Below are positions 18,843-27,352 of a DNA stretch of 64,000 nucleotides, piece by piece. The DNA is from Maribacter huludaoensis (GTDB taxonomy: Bacteria; Bacteroidota; Bacteroidia; Flavobacteriales; Flavobacteriaceae). Numbering within the stretch: position 1 is the first letter of the stretch; each line of letters begins with the position of its first letter. The notes beneath the pieces were generated by a model that did not search any database, was not told the origin of the DNA, and saw only the letters and a list, made by a program, of their open reading frames with translations. The position numbers and the translations under genes were made by a program. The stretch is from the NCBI RefSeq assembly GCF_029350945.1, contig NZ_JARKMS010000004.1, positions 343,945 to 407,944 of the forward strand, read 5' to 3'.

Positions 18843-19409
18843 TTAGCTAAAAATTAGTGGGAATAAAAGGTGAATCATAACCAAGCCGCCAATAAAGAAA
18901 CCAATCACGGCAATTAAAGAAGGCAACTGTAAATTACTTAGTCCGGATATAGCATGACCACTGGTACAACCACCCGCATAACGAGCACCGAAACCAACCA
19001 TGAATCCGCCTAAAATTAGCACGGCAAGTACAAATGGATCAGTTAAGTTTTCAGAGGCAAAAAGCTCCGTAGGTAAATAAGCTTCACCCGCGCTTTCAAT
19101 TCCGTAATCCGTTGAAAGTTGTTGTGCAACTTCAGGATTTATTTTTACCGTATTGTTGGACATAAATTGAGAAGCGATAAATCCGCCAATAACAGCACCA
19201 AGAACAACAATTATATTCCATCGTTGCGCTTTCCAATCGAACTTAAAGAAATCGGAATATTTTGCGGCACCACCAATAGAACACATGGTTCTAAGGTTAG
19301 ATGACATGCCAAATTGTTTGCCTATGTACAGTAGTACAAACATGGTTAAGGCAATTAAAGGTCCGGCCACATACCATGGCCAGGGATCGTAAATCAAATT
19401 CATAGTCAT
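18843..19409 (-). CDS. YeeE/YedE-type sulfur transport protein, first half
   Basis: 188 residues, five or six helices. The motif GARYAGGCTSGHAISG (residues about 142-157) holds the conserved cysteine of the thiosulfate channel family. The ATG at 19403 (codon 3) is an equally good start and fits the usual N-terminus NLIYDPWPWYVAGPL. First gene of a two-gene unit under a Crp-type site. The pair would bring reduced sulfur compounds in or out, consistent with the sulfur-oxidation genes nearby. Confidence 0.9.
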   Translation of the reverse strand: MTMNLIYDPWPWYVAGPLIALTMFVLLYIGKQFGMSSNLRTMCSIGGAAKYSDFFKFDWKAQRWNIIVVLGAVIGGFIASQFMSNNTVKINPEVAQQLSTDYGIESAGEAYLPTELFASENLTDPFVLAVLILGGFMVGFGARYAGGCTSGHAISGLSNLQLPSLIAVIGFFIGGLVMIHLLFPLIFS

Positions 19410-19420
19410 ATTTTGAAACG

Positions 19421-19464
19421 CAAAGAAATGGAATTTAAAACACTTGCTTGGTAACCAATGTTAC
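19421..19464 (-). promoter_or_regulatory. Crp-type operator and promoter of the YeeE/YedE pair
   Basis: Palindrome GTAACCAATGTTAC at 19451-19464 (centre 19457.5). The -7 box TTTCTTTG (one mismatch to TAnnTTTG) on the minus strand is at 19428-19421, exactly 29.5 bp from the centre. The start of transcription would be near 19416. Confidence 0.75.
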
Positions 19465-19469
19465 ACAAG

Positions 19470-20489
19470 TTAGCGCTCTAGGAGTTTGATCAATTTAAAA
19501 GATTTGAGTAAATGGAAAAGCCCCGGAATAATTAAGACACCGCCTACAAGCAAAGAAATGCCCAAAACGTTCATAACACTATCAGGAACAGGTTGTTCAT
19601 AAATGCTAATGCTACCTGTGGTGGTGAAAAGTATGTTTGGAAAATGCGTAATGGTAGCCGCAAATAGAATAAAGAATATTTGAATGCCTGCCAATGCCCT
19701 AGAGATGATTCTTCTACCGGATTTAATACTTTTCCATAGCGGAAACAATAAAATGCCGGAAACTACAATGGCAGAGATAGACCAGATGTTACTAATGAAA
19801 TCTACAACAAAAGCGATACCTGACAAATACCCATATGCCAATGTTATAAAACCCAAAGAAACTACTACTATAGTTGCTATAGAGGCTTTTCTCATGTACA
19901 TGGATTTACTGGTGTCATCTACCTCACCAATTAGAAATACCGATGCCAAGAAAGCACAAAGGGCTGCATAAAAGAATCCCGTTAAAATGGAAAAAACATT
20001 GAACCAAGAGTGTACATAAACTTCCAAAAAACTATGGTTTTCCATCTGTGATGGATTAATAATGTCTCCACTGACCACGCCGCCCATGGTAAGGCCTAAG
20101 AATATTGGGGTAACTAGACTAGAGGTTTTAAACATCCAATCATATAAAATTTGAGAACTGTCTTTGTAGGCATCATAATATCGAAATACAAAGGCCACAC
20201 CTCTAAGGGTTATGCCCAGTAACACCAAGGTCAATGGAATATGTAGTGCGAGCACTAAAATGTTGTAGTAATGGGGGAAGGCGATCCATAGAATAACGAT
20301 TAAAATAATGATCCAAATATGGTTGGCCTCCCAAACTGGACCCATTACTTGGTAGACGGTCTTCTTATTGATAGCTTGGTTTTCTTTAGAGGAGAACAAC
20401 TCAATGATTCCCGCGCCAAAATCTGCTCCTGCCAGTAAAACGTAGAGCAATAAAGAAATGGCAAGAAAGGCTAGTACAACGTAGATCAT
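19470..20489 (-). CDS. cydB: Cytochrome bd ubiquinol/menaquinol oxidase subunit II
   Basis: 339 residues, eight hydrophobic helices. The N-terminus VLLAGADFGAGIIELF and the internal NHIWIIILIVILWIAFPHYY are typical of CydB. With CydA it forms the high-affinity cytochrome bd oxidase of the inner membrane, which reduces oxygen and is resistant to sulfide. It overlaps the cydA stop by 4 bp (ATGA). No cydX was recognised in the 5 bp left before the next operator. Confidence 0.95.
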   Translation of the reverse strand: MIYVVLAFLAISLLLYVLLAGADFGAGIIELFSSKENQAINKKTVYQVMGPVWEANHIWIIILIVILWIAFPHYYNILVLALHIPLTLVLLGITLRGVAFVFRYYDAYKDSSQILYDWMFKTSSLVTPIFLGLTMGGVVSGDIINPSQMENHSFLEVYVHSWFNVFSILTGFFYAALCAFLASVFLIGEVDDTSKSMYMRKASIATIVVVSLGFITLAYGYLSGIAFVVDFISNIWSISAIVVSGILLFPLWKSIKSGRRIISRALAGIQIFFILFAATITHFPNILFTTTGSISIYEQPVPDSVMNVLGISLLVGGVLIIPGLFHLLKSFKLIKLLER

Positions 20490-21799
20490 GCTTCATTGGT
20501 TTTAACACTGTTCAAGAATTTAATTTGCCTTGCCATTAACCATGTTACCGCAATGGTCAATATGGTATATACAGCTATATAAGTGTACAAACTAAATACA
20601 ATACCTGGCATTGGGGTAACGGCATCTTTGGTTTTCATAATGTTGTGTATGATCCAAGGTTGCCTACCAACTTCGGTAACGATCCAACCAGCTTCAAGGG
20701 CAACAAAGCCCAATGGAGCTAAAAGCGCAAATAACAACCAGAATTTTGGCATATTGAACCAAGATTTCTTTTTGTACTTGGCTACAAAAAATAGCATTCC
20801 CGCTATCATTAAAAGAGAGCCTAGTCCAACCATGGTCTGAAAAGCGTAATGGACCATGGCAACATTAGGTTGTTCATCTTTAGGAAAATCATTTAATCCT
20901 TTTACTTCGGCATTAAAATCTCCAAAAGCAAGAAAGGATAAGGCATTGGGGATTTCCAGCTTGTACTTGACCTCTTGAGTTTCATTATCCACAATTCCGC
21001 CAATATAGAGCGGAGCTCCTTTTTTGGTTTCGTAATGCGCTTCCATGGCAGCCAACTTAACGGGTTGCCTTTCTGCAATATCCTTGGCAGAAAGATCTCC
21101 GCTTAAGGGCTGTAGAATAGCAGCTATGGTGGCAAATGTTATGGCTATTTTAAATGCTTTCTTATGAAGCTCAACATTACGTTTTTTATAAACTTGGTAA
21201 GCATGAATACCTGCTACGGCAAATCCTGTAGCCGTAAAAGCGGCTAAGGTCATATGCAAAGCTTGGGTAAACCATGCAGGATTAAATAGTGCTTTTACCG
21301 GATCTATATTTAAGAATTCGCCATTAATGTAATCAAAACCCGAAGGTGCATTCATCCAACCATTAGCGGAAACTACTAAAATACCGGACATTACTCCAGA
21401 TATACCTACGATGATACCGGTGAACCAGTGAAAGGTTTCGGGAATTTTTTTCCATCCGTAAAGGTAAAATCCTAAAGCAACGGCCTCCACAAAAAATGCT
21501 GCACCCTCTAATGAAAATGGCATGCCAATAATAGGGCCTGAATGTTTCATGAATTCAGGCCACAAGAGACCTAGTTCAAAGGAAAGTGCAGTACCGGATA
21601 CGGCACCTGTAACAAAGAAAATGGCAACACCTTTTTGCCAGGATTTTGTGAGCGTAAGGTAAATGGGATTGCGTGTATTCAACCATTTTTTGTGGGATAC
21701 CACCATAAAAAAAGGCATAACCATACCAATACAGGCGAACACAATATGGAAGATAAGGGTAAACGCCATTTGTAGTCTTGCAGCATCTATATTTTCCAT
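20486..21799 (-). CDS. cydA: Cytochrome bd oxidase subunit I
   Basis: 437 residues, shorter than the E. coli protein, as in the short Q-loop type. His18 in LIFHIVFACIG is the high-spin haem ligand equivalent to His19 of E. coli; the low-spin haem His lies in TQALHMTLAAFTATGFAVAG. Catalyses quinol oxidation by oxygen with proton-motive force generation. Placed under the same type of operator (21825-21868) as the sulfur genes, which fits the known insensitivity of bd oxidases to sulfide. Confidence 0.96.
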   Translation of the reverse strand: MENIDAARLQMAFTLIFHIVFACIGMVMPFFMVVSHKKWLNTRNPIYLTLTKSWQKGVAIFFVTGAVSGTALSFELGLLWPEFMKHSGPIIGMPFSLEGAAFFVEAVALGFYLYGWKKIPETFHWFTGIIVGISGVMSGILVVSANGWMNAPSGFDYINGEFLNIDPVKALFNPAWFTQALHMTLAAFTATGFAVAGIHAYQVYKKRNVELHKKAFKIAITFATIAAILQPLSGDLSAKDIAERQPVKLAAMEAHYETKKGAPLYIGGIVDNETQEVKYKLEIPNALSFLAFGDFNAEVKGLNDFPKDEQPNVAMVHYAFQTMVGLGSLLMIAGMLFFVAKYKKKSWFNMPKFWLLFALLAPLGFVALEAGWIVTEVGRQPWIIHNIMKTKDAVTPMPGIVFSLYTYIAVYTILTIAVTWLMARQIKFLNSVKTNEA

Positions 21800-21824
21800 A
21801 ATCCACCTGTTTTAAATATGGATA

Positions 21825-21868
21825 TAAAGATACGAAACGGTGTGTTTTTCTTACGTTACAAAGGTTAC
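21825..21868 (-). promoter_or_regulatory. Crp-type operator and promoter of cydAB
   Basis: Palindrome GTTACAAAGGTTAC at 21855-21868 (one mismatch in the left arm to GTAAC-N4-GTTAC). The -7 box TATCTTTA on the minus strand is at 21832-21825, again 29.5 bp from the centre. Confidence 0.7.
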
Positions 21869-21911
21869 CTAAATCAAAAAATAAGTGTTAAAAATCCATA
21901 TGATTCGCTGG

Positions 21912-22439
21912 TTATGGCATTAAGATATAACCATCTAATTGATAATTGGCCAGCACCATCATTGCAGAAAGACCAAGTTGTGTGTTTGGGTTAAGATCTT
22001 CGGCTCCAATACCTCTAGAAGCTGTTGCTTGAGCGCAAACATAGAATTGTACTCCGTAGTCCTTTAAAAGCTGTATAACCTCTGCATTAGGGTTTTCTTT
22101 CTCATATTTAGCTTTATATTTTTCGTCGTTCAAAGCCGTGAATGTTGCACCACCATGTATGGCAGCAACAATATTTATATTGTCAGCGGAAACACCGCCC
22201 GAGCCTAACATGTTTATTAAACGGGCAATTTTAAAATAACCAATATTGGTACCATGCATTTCACGGTCATCCTTAAGGTCAAAAACGATATTATATTTTT
22301 TAGAAGCATCGGGTTGAACTGCTACGTCCTTGAATTCTTTAATTTTTCCGTAACCGTTTATGATCGGGGTCGTCCATTCCTGAGCGGTAGTAAGTTGTAT
22401 GGCCATAATTGTTATTAATAAAAGAAGCGCTTTTTTCAT
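21912..22439 (-). CDS. Exported DsrE-family protein
   Basis: 175 residues with a signal peptide (MKKALLLLITIMAIQLTTAQ). The mature part is a DsrE/DsrF-like domain: KYNIVFDLKDD, ADNINIVAAIHGGATFTAL, LLKDYGVQFYVCAQATASRGI with a cysteine in the position typical of sulfur-carrying DsrE proteins (YVCAQ). Exported DsrE-like proteins are found with thiosulfate- and sulfide-oxidising enzymes. It is divergent from the TsdA-like gene; the Crp-type site at 22545-22558 could serve both, but the -7 box on this side (TACTTTCA at 22522-22515) has two mismatches. Confidence 0.85.
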   Translation of the reverse strand: MKKALLLLITIMAIQLTTAQEWTTPIINGYGKIKEFKDVAVQPDASKKYNIVFDLKDDREMHGTNIGYFKIARLINMLGSGGVSADNINIVAAIHGGATFTALNDEKYKAKYEKENPNAEVIQLLKDYGVQFYVCAQATASRGIGAEDLNPNTQLGLSAMMVLANYQLDGYILMP

Positions 22440-22544
22440 GTGTTTCGGTATTTATAATGATTGTAAAACAGGTTTGAATCTAGAAGTACTAATTTCTACA
22501 TTTTTGAATAGTAATGAAAGTAAGTTAATGTATTTAACGCAAGT

Positions 22545-22588
22545 GTAACTTGGGTTACTGTCATTATGGTGTAATAATTATAGATTCG
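22545..22588 (+). promoter_or_regulatory. Crp-type operator and promoter of the tsdA-like gene
   Basis: Palindrome GTAACTTGGGTTAC at 22545-22558 (perfect arms), -7 box TAGATTCG (one mismatch) at 22581-22588, spacing 29.5 bp from the centre. This overlaps the long frame from TTG 22550 and shows that the real start is ATG 22619. Confidence 0.75.
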
Positions 22589-22618
22589 TTATTTAAATTA
22601 GCGTTAGATTACATTTAT

Positions 22619-23656
22619 ATGGGTGATTTACGAATTTTGGCCAAGCAACTTTTTAAACTATTTACTATAGTATTCCTTTTGGTGGGCTTGGTATTTTTAT
22701 GGCTTTTAAATTATGAGCCCAGTAAAAGTCAAGACATTTTAATTGAAACAGAAGAAGTAGCTGTGGATAGCATTTGGCAACCTAAAGATGCTATTGCCGA
22801 AATTGAAAACATGCCCTTAGAGGTCAAAAAAGGATATTACTTAATTGCTGAGACTTCAAAGTATATGGGTCCGGGTGCCAAAAATAATGCAGATAGATAT
22901 AGTGGTAATAACTTGGCTTGTGCCAATTGTCATTTACAAAAAGGGGCACAGGCAGGTTCAGGTTCTTGGGTAGGTATTTTAGAACGTTTTCCACAGTTTG
23001 GTGGAAGGGGAAATAAAGTGGGTACTATTGAAGACCGAATTAACGGTTGTATGGAACGAAGTATGAACGGTAGAATGCTTCCGCCGGATTCAGATAAACT
23101 TGTGGCCATTGTTGCCTATATGGATTGGTTGAGTGAAGGTTTGCCTGAAGATAGAAAGTCCGAGTTTAAAGGATATCCAAAAATTAAGATTCCTAATGAA
23201 AAGGTAGATTTAGTAAAAGGTAAGCAAGTATATACTAAAGAGTGTGTTATTTGCCATGGTGAAAATGGAACTGGGGTTTTAAGTCTAGAGGATAACAACA
23301 GTTATACATATCCACCATTGTGGGGAGAAGATAGTTTTAACGATGGCGCAGGAATGCACAGGGTAATTACGTCGGCGGAATTTATAAAGAGTAACATGCC
23401 CTATTTGCAAGCCACTTGGGATAACCCTAAACTTACCGATGAAGAAGCATACCATGTAGCGGGTTATATTAATAGCTTTAGCAGACCACATAAACTAAAT
23501 ACCGAAAACGATTATCCCGATAAAAAGCTAAAACCGGTATCTACACCCTACGGTCCTTGGGTAGATGATTTTACGCCCGAGCAGCACAAATATGGTCCGT
23601 TTCCTCCTATAATGGACTTCTACAAGGAGAAATACGGTATCACTAAAACAAAGTAA
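22619..23656 (+). CDS. Membrane-anchored dihaem cytochrome c, thiosulfate dehydrogenase-like (TsdA)
   Basis: 345 residues from ATG 22619; an in-frame TTG at 22550 lies inside the operator and is rejected. One N-terminal helix (about 15-32) anchors it. Haem sites are CANCH (Cys101, Cys104, His105) and CVICH (Cys209, Cys212, His213). Between them, NGCMERSMNGRMLP places Cys144 where TsdA has its unusual cysteine ligand of haem 1. TsdA joins two thiosulfates into tetrathionate. Followed after 4 bp by a porin. Family assignment is strong, the exact substrate is inferred. Confidence 0.85.
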   Translation: MGDLRILAKQLFKLFTIVFLLVGLVFLWLLNYEPSKSQDILIETEEVAVDSIWQPKDAIAEIENMPLEVKKGYYLIAETSKYMGPGAKNNADRYSGNNLACANCHLQKGAQAGSGSWVGILERFPQFGGRGNKVGTIEDRINGCMERSMNGRMLPPDSDKLVAIVAYMDWLSEGLPEDRKSEFKGYPKIKIPNEKVDLVKGKQVYTKECVICHGENGTGVLSLEDNNSYTYPPLWGEDSFNDGAGMHRVITSAEFIKSNMPYLQATWDNPKLTDEEAYHVAGYINSFSRPHKLNTENDYPDKKLKPVSTPYGPWVDDFTPEQHKYGPFPPIMDFYKEKYGITKTK

Positions 23657-23660
23657 CCCC

Positions 23661-24998
23661 ATGCGATTAGTATATCTGTTCATTATTTGTTTGCCTATAT
23701 TTTCTATTGCACAGGATTCTGTATCGGTAAAGAAAAAAGGAACCCTTTCAGGGCAATGGCGTACGTATTATATGATGACATCAAATAAGGGGGAGTTAAA
23801 AGACTTTAATGCTTTGGCAACCGGAGGTAAACTAAAGTATCAGTATAATTTATTGGAAAATTTAGAAATAGGTGGGGCATTGTATAATTCTACGAATTTA
23901 GGGTTACAAGATTTAACCATACCAGATGTAACAACCGGAAGAATTAGTAGATACGAAGAAGGATTGTTTGATAGGTTGGATTTAGAAAACGATGCAGTTT
24001 TTTTATTGGGAGAACTGTATGCGAAATATAAATTAAATAAGCACACCTTTACCTTAGGTAGAATGAAGATCAATACACCCTTGATCAACCCCGAAGATGG
24101 TAGAATGATACCTACTTTGGTACAAGGTTTTTGGTATCGGTTTAATGCGGAAAAGGCAAAGTTTCAATTGGGCGTTTTAAATGAAATAGCACCGCGGTCA
24201 ACCGGAGAGTTTTTTGATATTGGGGAAAGTATTGGTACCTATCCCGTAGGTAGAAATATTTATGGGAATGCATCGGGGTATGGTGGTAATACTGAATCTG
24301 ACTATGTGATAGTTGCAAATGCGGACTTTAAGCTGTCAAAGGATTTAAGTGTAAAAGTCTGGAACCAGTATGTGGATAATGTTTTTAATTCCGTCTACAT
24401 CAAACCTAAATTAAAAGTATCTAAGGCTATTATTTTAGAAGGGGAGTGGTTGCATCAAAATAAGGTTGGTGATGGTGGTAATAGTATAGATTCTCTCAGA
24501 TATTTCAATCAAAATTCATCGGACATATTAGGGTTAAAAATTGGGTATAAAAGTAAAGTAGGCTTACTATCATTAGGATATGATAGAATATTGCCGAACG
24601 GTCAATTTTTATCACCTAGAGAGTGGGGTAGGGAAGACTTGTTCAGTTTTCAGAAAAGAGAACGTAGTGAAGGCTCTGCAGATAATCATGCGTTAGTGTT
24701 CAATTACATCAATTCCTCTAATATAATTGATGAAGAATTAAATCTAAAAACTATTTTAAGCGTAGGAAAACATTGGAAGGGCAGCGTAACCGATGCTACT
24801 TTGAACAAATATGCATTACCAGATTACACCCATATTAATTTAGATGTTTTCTTTACGATTAAAAAGTTAAAACATTTACGACCAGAACTATTGATCACTT
24901 CTAAAATTGCAAATGGAAATATTCCGAACAACCCAAACTTATATTTCAATAAGGTTGATATGTTTCATTTGGATATAATTTTCAATTACAATTTTTAA
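23661..24998 (+). CDS. Outer-membrane porin-like beta-barrel protein
   Basis: 445 residues with a signal peptide (MRLVYLFIICLPIFSIAQ). The rest alternates hydrophobic and polar residues as in an outer-membrane barrel and ends in an aromatic residue (DIIFNYNF). It resembles Opr-type porins (RTYYMMTSNKGELKDFNALATGGKLKY). Coupled to the TsdA-like gene with a 4-bp gap and no own promoter, so it probably supplies that enzyme with a small anion such as thiosulfate; this last point is inference from position. Confidence 0.78.
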   Translation: MRLVYLFIICLPIFSIAQDSVSVKKKGTLSGQWRTYYMMTSNKGELKDFNALATGGKLKYQYNLLENLEIGGALYNSTNLGLQDLTIPDVTTGRISRYEEGLFDRLDLENDAVFLLGELYAKYKLNKHTFTLGRMKINTPLINPEDGRMIPTLVQGFWYRFNAEKAKFQLGVLNEIAPRSTGEFFDIGESIGTYPVGRNIYGNASGYGGNTESDYVIVANADFKLSKDLSVKVWNQYVDNVFNSVYIKPKLKVSKAIILEGEWLHQNKVGDGGNSIDSLRYFNQNSSDILGLKIGYKSKVGLLSLGYDRILPNGQFLSPREWGREDLFSFQKRERSEGSADNHALVFNYINSSNIIDEELNLKTILSVGKHWKGSVTDATLNKYALPDYTHINLDVFFTIKKLKHLRPELLITSKIANGNIPNNPNLYFNKVDMFHLDIIFNYNF

Positions 24999-25003
24999 AT
25001 TAA

Positions 25004-25210
25004 TCACTTTTTAACCTTACAGGTATTAGCACCGAATAAAGTGTACAACGGGCAAAAATTTATGAAAGATGTCAATATGAAAATAGCTGCAACGGCTAAC
25101 GCAATATAACCTAAAACACCGGTTACCGCATTTGTAAAAAATGCAATTAGAAGAATAGCTGCAATAATAAATCTTATGTATTTGTCTGTGGTTCCCATAT
25201 TTTTTTTCAT
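25004..25210 (-). CDS. DUF2892 membrane protein
   Basis: 68 residues, two helices. The sequence GTTDKYIRFIIAAILL, then FINFCPLYTLFGANTC is the DUF2892 signature, the same module that anchors the rhodanese YgaP. Here it stands alone without a fused rhodanese. It is divergent from the fatty-acid-hydroxylase-like gene, and the shared Crp-type site at 25375-25388 has a perfect -7 box (TAATTTTG) facing this gene, implying a leader of about 130 nt. Membership of the sulfur regulon supports a role in sulfur handling. Confidence 0.85.
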   Translation of the reverse strand: MKKNMGTTDKYIRFIIAAILLIAFFTNAVTGVLGYIALAVAAIFILTSFINFCPLYTLFGANTCKVKK

Positions 25211-25344
25211 GACGCTAGTTTTAAATGTTAATTGTAATGTTGGCAGTATAGTATTGACTAATACAACATATTTTTTAGTTGATACATCTTTGCCCTTGCC
25301 AAAGTACTGTATTCTAAGTACGTGGCATATGACATTGGTCAGGT

Positions 25345-25418
25345 CAAAATTAATGGTTACGCAAGATTTCTAAAGTAACTTTGGTTACATAAGGAGCAAA
25401 ATAATTACAGTATTTTTG
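25345..25418. promoter_or_regulatory. Bidirectional Crp-type operator with two -7 boxes
   Basis: Palindrome GTAACTTTGGTTAC at 25375-25388 (perfect arms, centre 25381.5). To the right, -7 box TATTTTTG at 25411-25418; to the left on the minus strand, TAATTTTG at 25352-25345. Both are perfect TAnnTTTG matches and both lie 29.5 bp from the centre, so one site should control the 25436 gene and the DUF2892 gene. Confidence 0.8.
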
Positions 25419-25435
25419 TAAAAAGTTCGCGTGCA

Positions 25436-26311
25436 ATGGAAGCATATGTAGAGGCGTTTTTAAATGCGATTACCGGAACATTAAGTTGGACATGGAAATC
25501 TATCATTTTCGATGTGCCTTGGTATCTTAATTATTTCTGGGGACTCATTTTAATTTCCCTTATCGTCTGGATATTGGAAATTGTTTTTCCATGGAGAAAA
25601 AATCAAGGTGTTTTTAGAAAGGATTTTTGGTTAGATGGCTTCTATATGTTTTTCAACTTCTTTTTGTTTGCCATTGCCATAAGTGGAATATACAAGATAC
25701 TAGGGGTTTTCTTTGAAGATATTGGTATTAAAGCCAATAGCTTAGCCGTTATAGATACATCTAGTTGGCCTATGTGGGGTCAGTTATTGTTATTTTTTGT
25801 GGTGTTGGATCTTGTACAATGGTTTACCCATACATTACTGCATAAATATGCTTTTTTATGGAAGTTTCATCAAGTACACCATAGTGTAAAAGAAATGGGC
25901 TTTGCCGCGCATTTACGCTACCACTGGATGGAGAATATTCTTTATAAACCTTTAAAAACTTTTGGTGTAATGCTACTTGGCGGCTTTGAACCGGAACAAG
26001 CTTACGTTGTACATTTTGCTGCAATTGCCATTGGGCATTTTAACCATTCTAACATAAAGATTACATGGGGACCATTAAAATATATTTTAAATAACCCTGT
26101 AATGCATTTATACCATCATGCCTATGATTTACCAGAGGGAACATACGGTGTAAATTTCGGAATTAGCTTGAGCTTGTGGGATTATATATTTAAAACCAAC
26201 TACATACCAGAAGATAGTGGTGATGTAAGATTGGGGTACCCAGGAGATGAGGAATTGCCAGAAGGTTTTTTAAGGCAGTTAACGCATGGTTTTAAATCAA
26301 AGAAGAAGTAA
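25436..26311 (+). CDS. Sterol desaturase / fatty acid hydroxylase superfamily protein
   Basis: 291 residues, about four helices in the first 130 residues. The di-iron histidine boxes are present: HTLLH 132-136, HQVHH 145-149, HFNH 201-204 and HLYHH 224-228. Members hydroxylate or desaturate lipids using oxygen. The real substrate cannot be told from the sequence. Its control by the sulfur-type operator is unexpected, and suggests membrane-lipid or quinone modification under sulfide or low oxygen; that is inference. The stop codon is part of the hairpin at 26300-26330. Confidence 0.87.
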   Translation: MEAYVEAFLNAITGTLSWTWKSIIFDVPWYLNYFWGLILISLIVWILEIVFPWRKNQGVFRKDFWLDGFYMFFNFFLFAIAISGIYKILGVFFEDIGIKANSLAVIDTSSWPMWGQLLLFFVVLDLVQWFTHTLLHKYAFLWKFHQVHHSVKEMGFAAHLRYHWMENILYKPLKTFGVMLLGGFEPEQAYVVHFAAIAIGHFNHSNIKITWGPLKYILNNPVMHLYHHAYDLPEGTYGVNFGISLSLWDYIFKTNYIPEDSGDVRLGYPGDEELPEGFLRQLTHGFKSKKK

Positions 26312-26330
26312 GCATTAATTACTTCTTCTT
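26300..26330. terminator. Bidirectional terminator overlapping a stop codon
   Basis: A perfect 12-bp stem (26300-26311 AAGAAGAAGTAA with 26319-26330 TTACTTCTTCTT, 7-nt loop) includes the TAA of the + strand gene and lies 16 bp after the end of the minus strand HMA gene. Confidence 0.65.
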
Positions 26331-26346
26331 CAAATATTCCTATACT

Positions 26347-26616
26347 TTAATTAGATAATTTTCCCGTGGCACAGCTCACAAAGGATTTTGCTTTTGACAG
26401 TACTGAATTCTCTTCGTCAATACTGGGGTAGCCAATTGCTTTTAATTTAGTTTTTACGATATTAATATCTTCTTGATTTACTGCATCAAAAGAAACCGAT
26501 GATGTTTCAACATTTACCGATACATTGGTAACGGTAGAAATTTCTTCTAGTTTAGATACAATTGTTTTGGCACAGCCACCGCATTTTAAATTTTGAATAG
26601 GAATTATTGATGTCAT
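26347..26616 (-). CDS. Heavy-metal-associated (HMA) domain protein
   Basis: 89 residues. Residues 1-66 form an HMA ferredoxin-like fold with the metal motif KCGGCAK (Cys12, Cys15). The 23 residues after it add a further cysteine (VSCATG). Copper chaperones have this form. It overlaps no other gene and begins 3 bp after the stop of the DUF3365 gene upstream, so both are one transcript. A role in copper supply to the nearby oxidases is possible but not shown. Confidence 0.85.
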   Translation of the reverse strand: MTSIIPIQNLKCGGCAKTIVSKLEEISTVTNVSVNVETSSVSFDAVNQEDINIVKTKLKAIGYPSIDEENSVLSKAKSFVSCATGKLSN

Positions 26617-26619
26617 ATC

Positions 26620-27249
26620 TTATTTATATTCTTCATCGTTAAAAGTTATACTCCATATACCTCTTACTTCATTCTCTTTATAACCAATAGCCTGATCATA
26701 CGGATATTTGTCGTTTAATAGAAGGGTAACTTTTGAATCTATATTCGTCTCTGGAACCCCATGACAATTTAAGCACATGGTATTGGTAACAATAGGGGAA
26801 TAGAATTTAGTTTTTCCATTTTCATTAGTTACTATAGGTTGGTAAGACTCGTTGTTATTAATTTTTGATTTAAAAAATTCAATATACTCAAGTTCTTCTT
26901 TGTTTGCCTGGTTGTTGGTATTTCTTGGTTTGTCACTGACCCTTCTAATTTTTGCATTGTGCACAATAGCCATACTATCTGTTAGAGGGTAGGCCTTTTC
27001 ATTACAAAATTCTACAGCACCTACAGCACCGCTTTTTTGTAAGCTTACAATTAGGTTTTTGCCTAAGACTTTTTGGGTACTCTGGGCATACGTTTTTCCT
27101 TTTTCTAGAAGAATACTGTCATTAATAGTAGCGTTTTTGCTAGTTTCAATAGCATTTGAGCTCTCTACATTATTATCATCTTTTACTTTTGACGAATCTT
27201 TACAGCTTAACACTAAAACAGCCACTAGTAATAAAAATATCTTTTTAAT
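26620..27249 (-). CDS. DUF3365 (Tll0287-like) haem-binding lipoprotein
   Basis: 209 residues if read from ATT at 27249. The nearest GTG (27225) leaves only seven residues before the lipobox cysteine and no basic n-region, whereas the ATT start gives IKKIFLLLVAVLVLSC, a normal lipoprotein signal; no ATG exists before the upstream stop. The mature protein has a DUF3365 domain with one c-type haem site CLNCH near the C-terminal third and the conserved KIRRVSDKPRN stretch. Such proteins are periplasmic redox or sensor modules. In one unit with the HMA gene. Confidence 0.75.
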   Translation of the reverse strand: MKKIFLLLVAVLVLSCKDSSKVKDDNNVESSNAIETSKNATINDSILLEKGKTYAQSTQKVLGKNLIVSLQKSGAVGAVEFCNEKAYPLTDSMAIVHNAKIRRVSDKPRNTNNQANKEELEYIEFFKSKINNNESYQPIVTNENGKTKFYSPIVTNTMCLNCHGVPETNIDSKVTLLLNDKYPYDQAIGYKENEVRGIWSITFNDEEYK

Positions 27250-27352
27250 GAGTATAAGATTAATAATTAATTATATGATTTACAAGGCGCTTATTGTTTA
27301 AGTATAAGTGTTTGATATTTAAATAATTAATAGTTTAAAGTATATACTTGGT

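Noticed and set aside
22515..22558. The tsdA-side operator acting also on the DsrE gene
   Set aside because: The expected -7 box TACTTTCA has two mismatches; kept only as a possibility in the DsrE entry.
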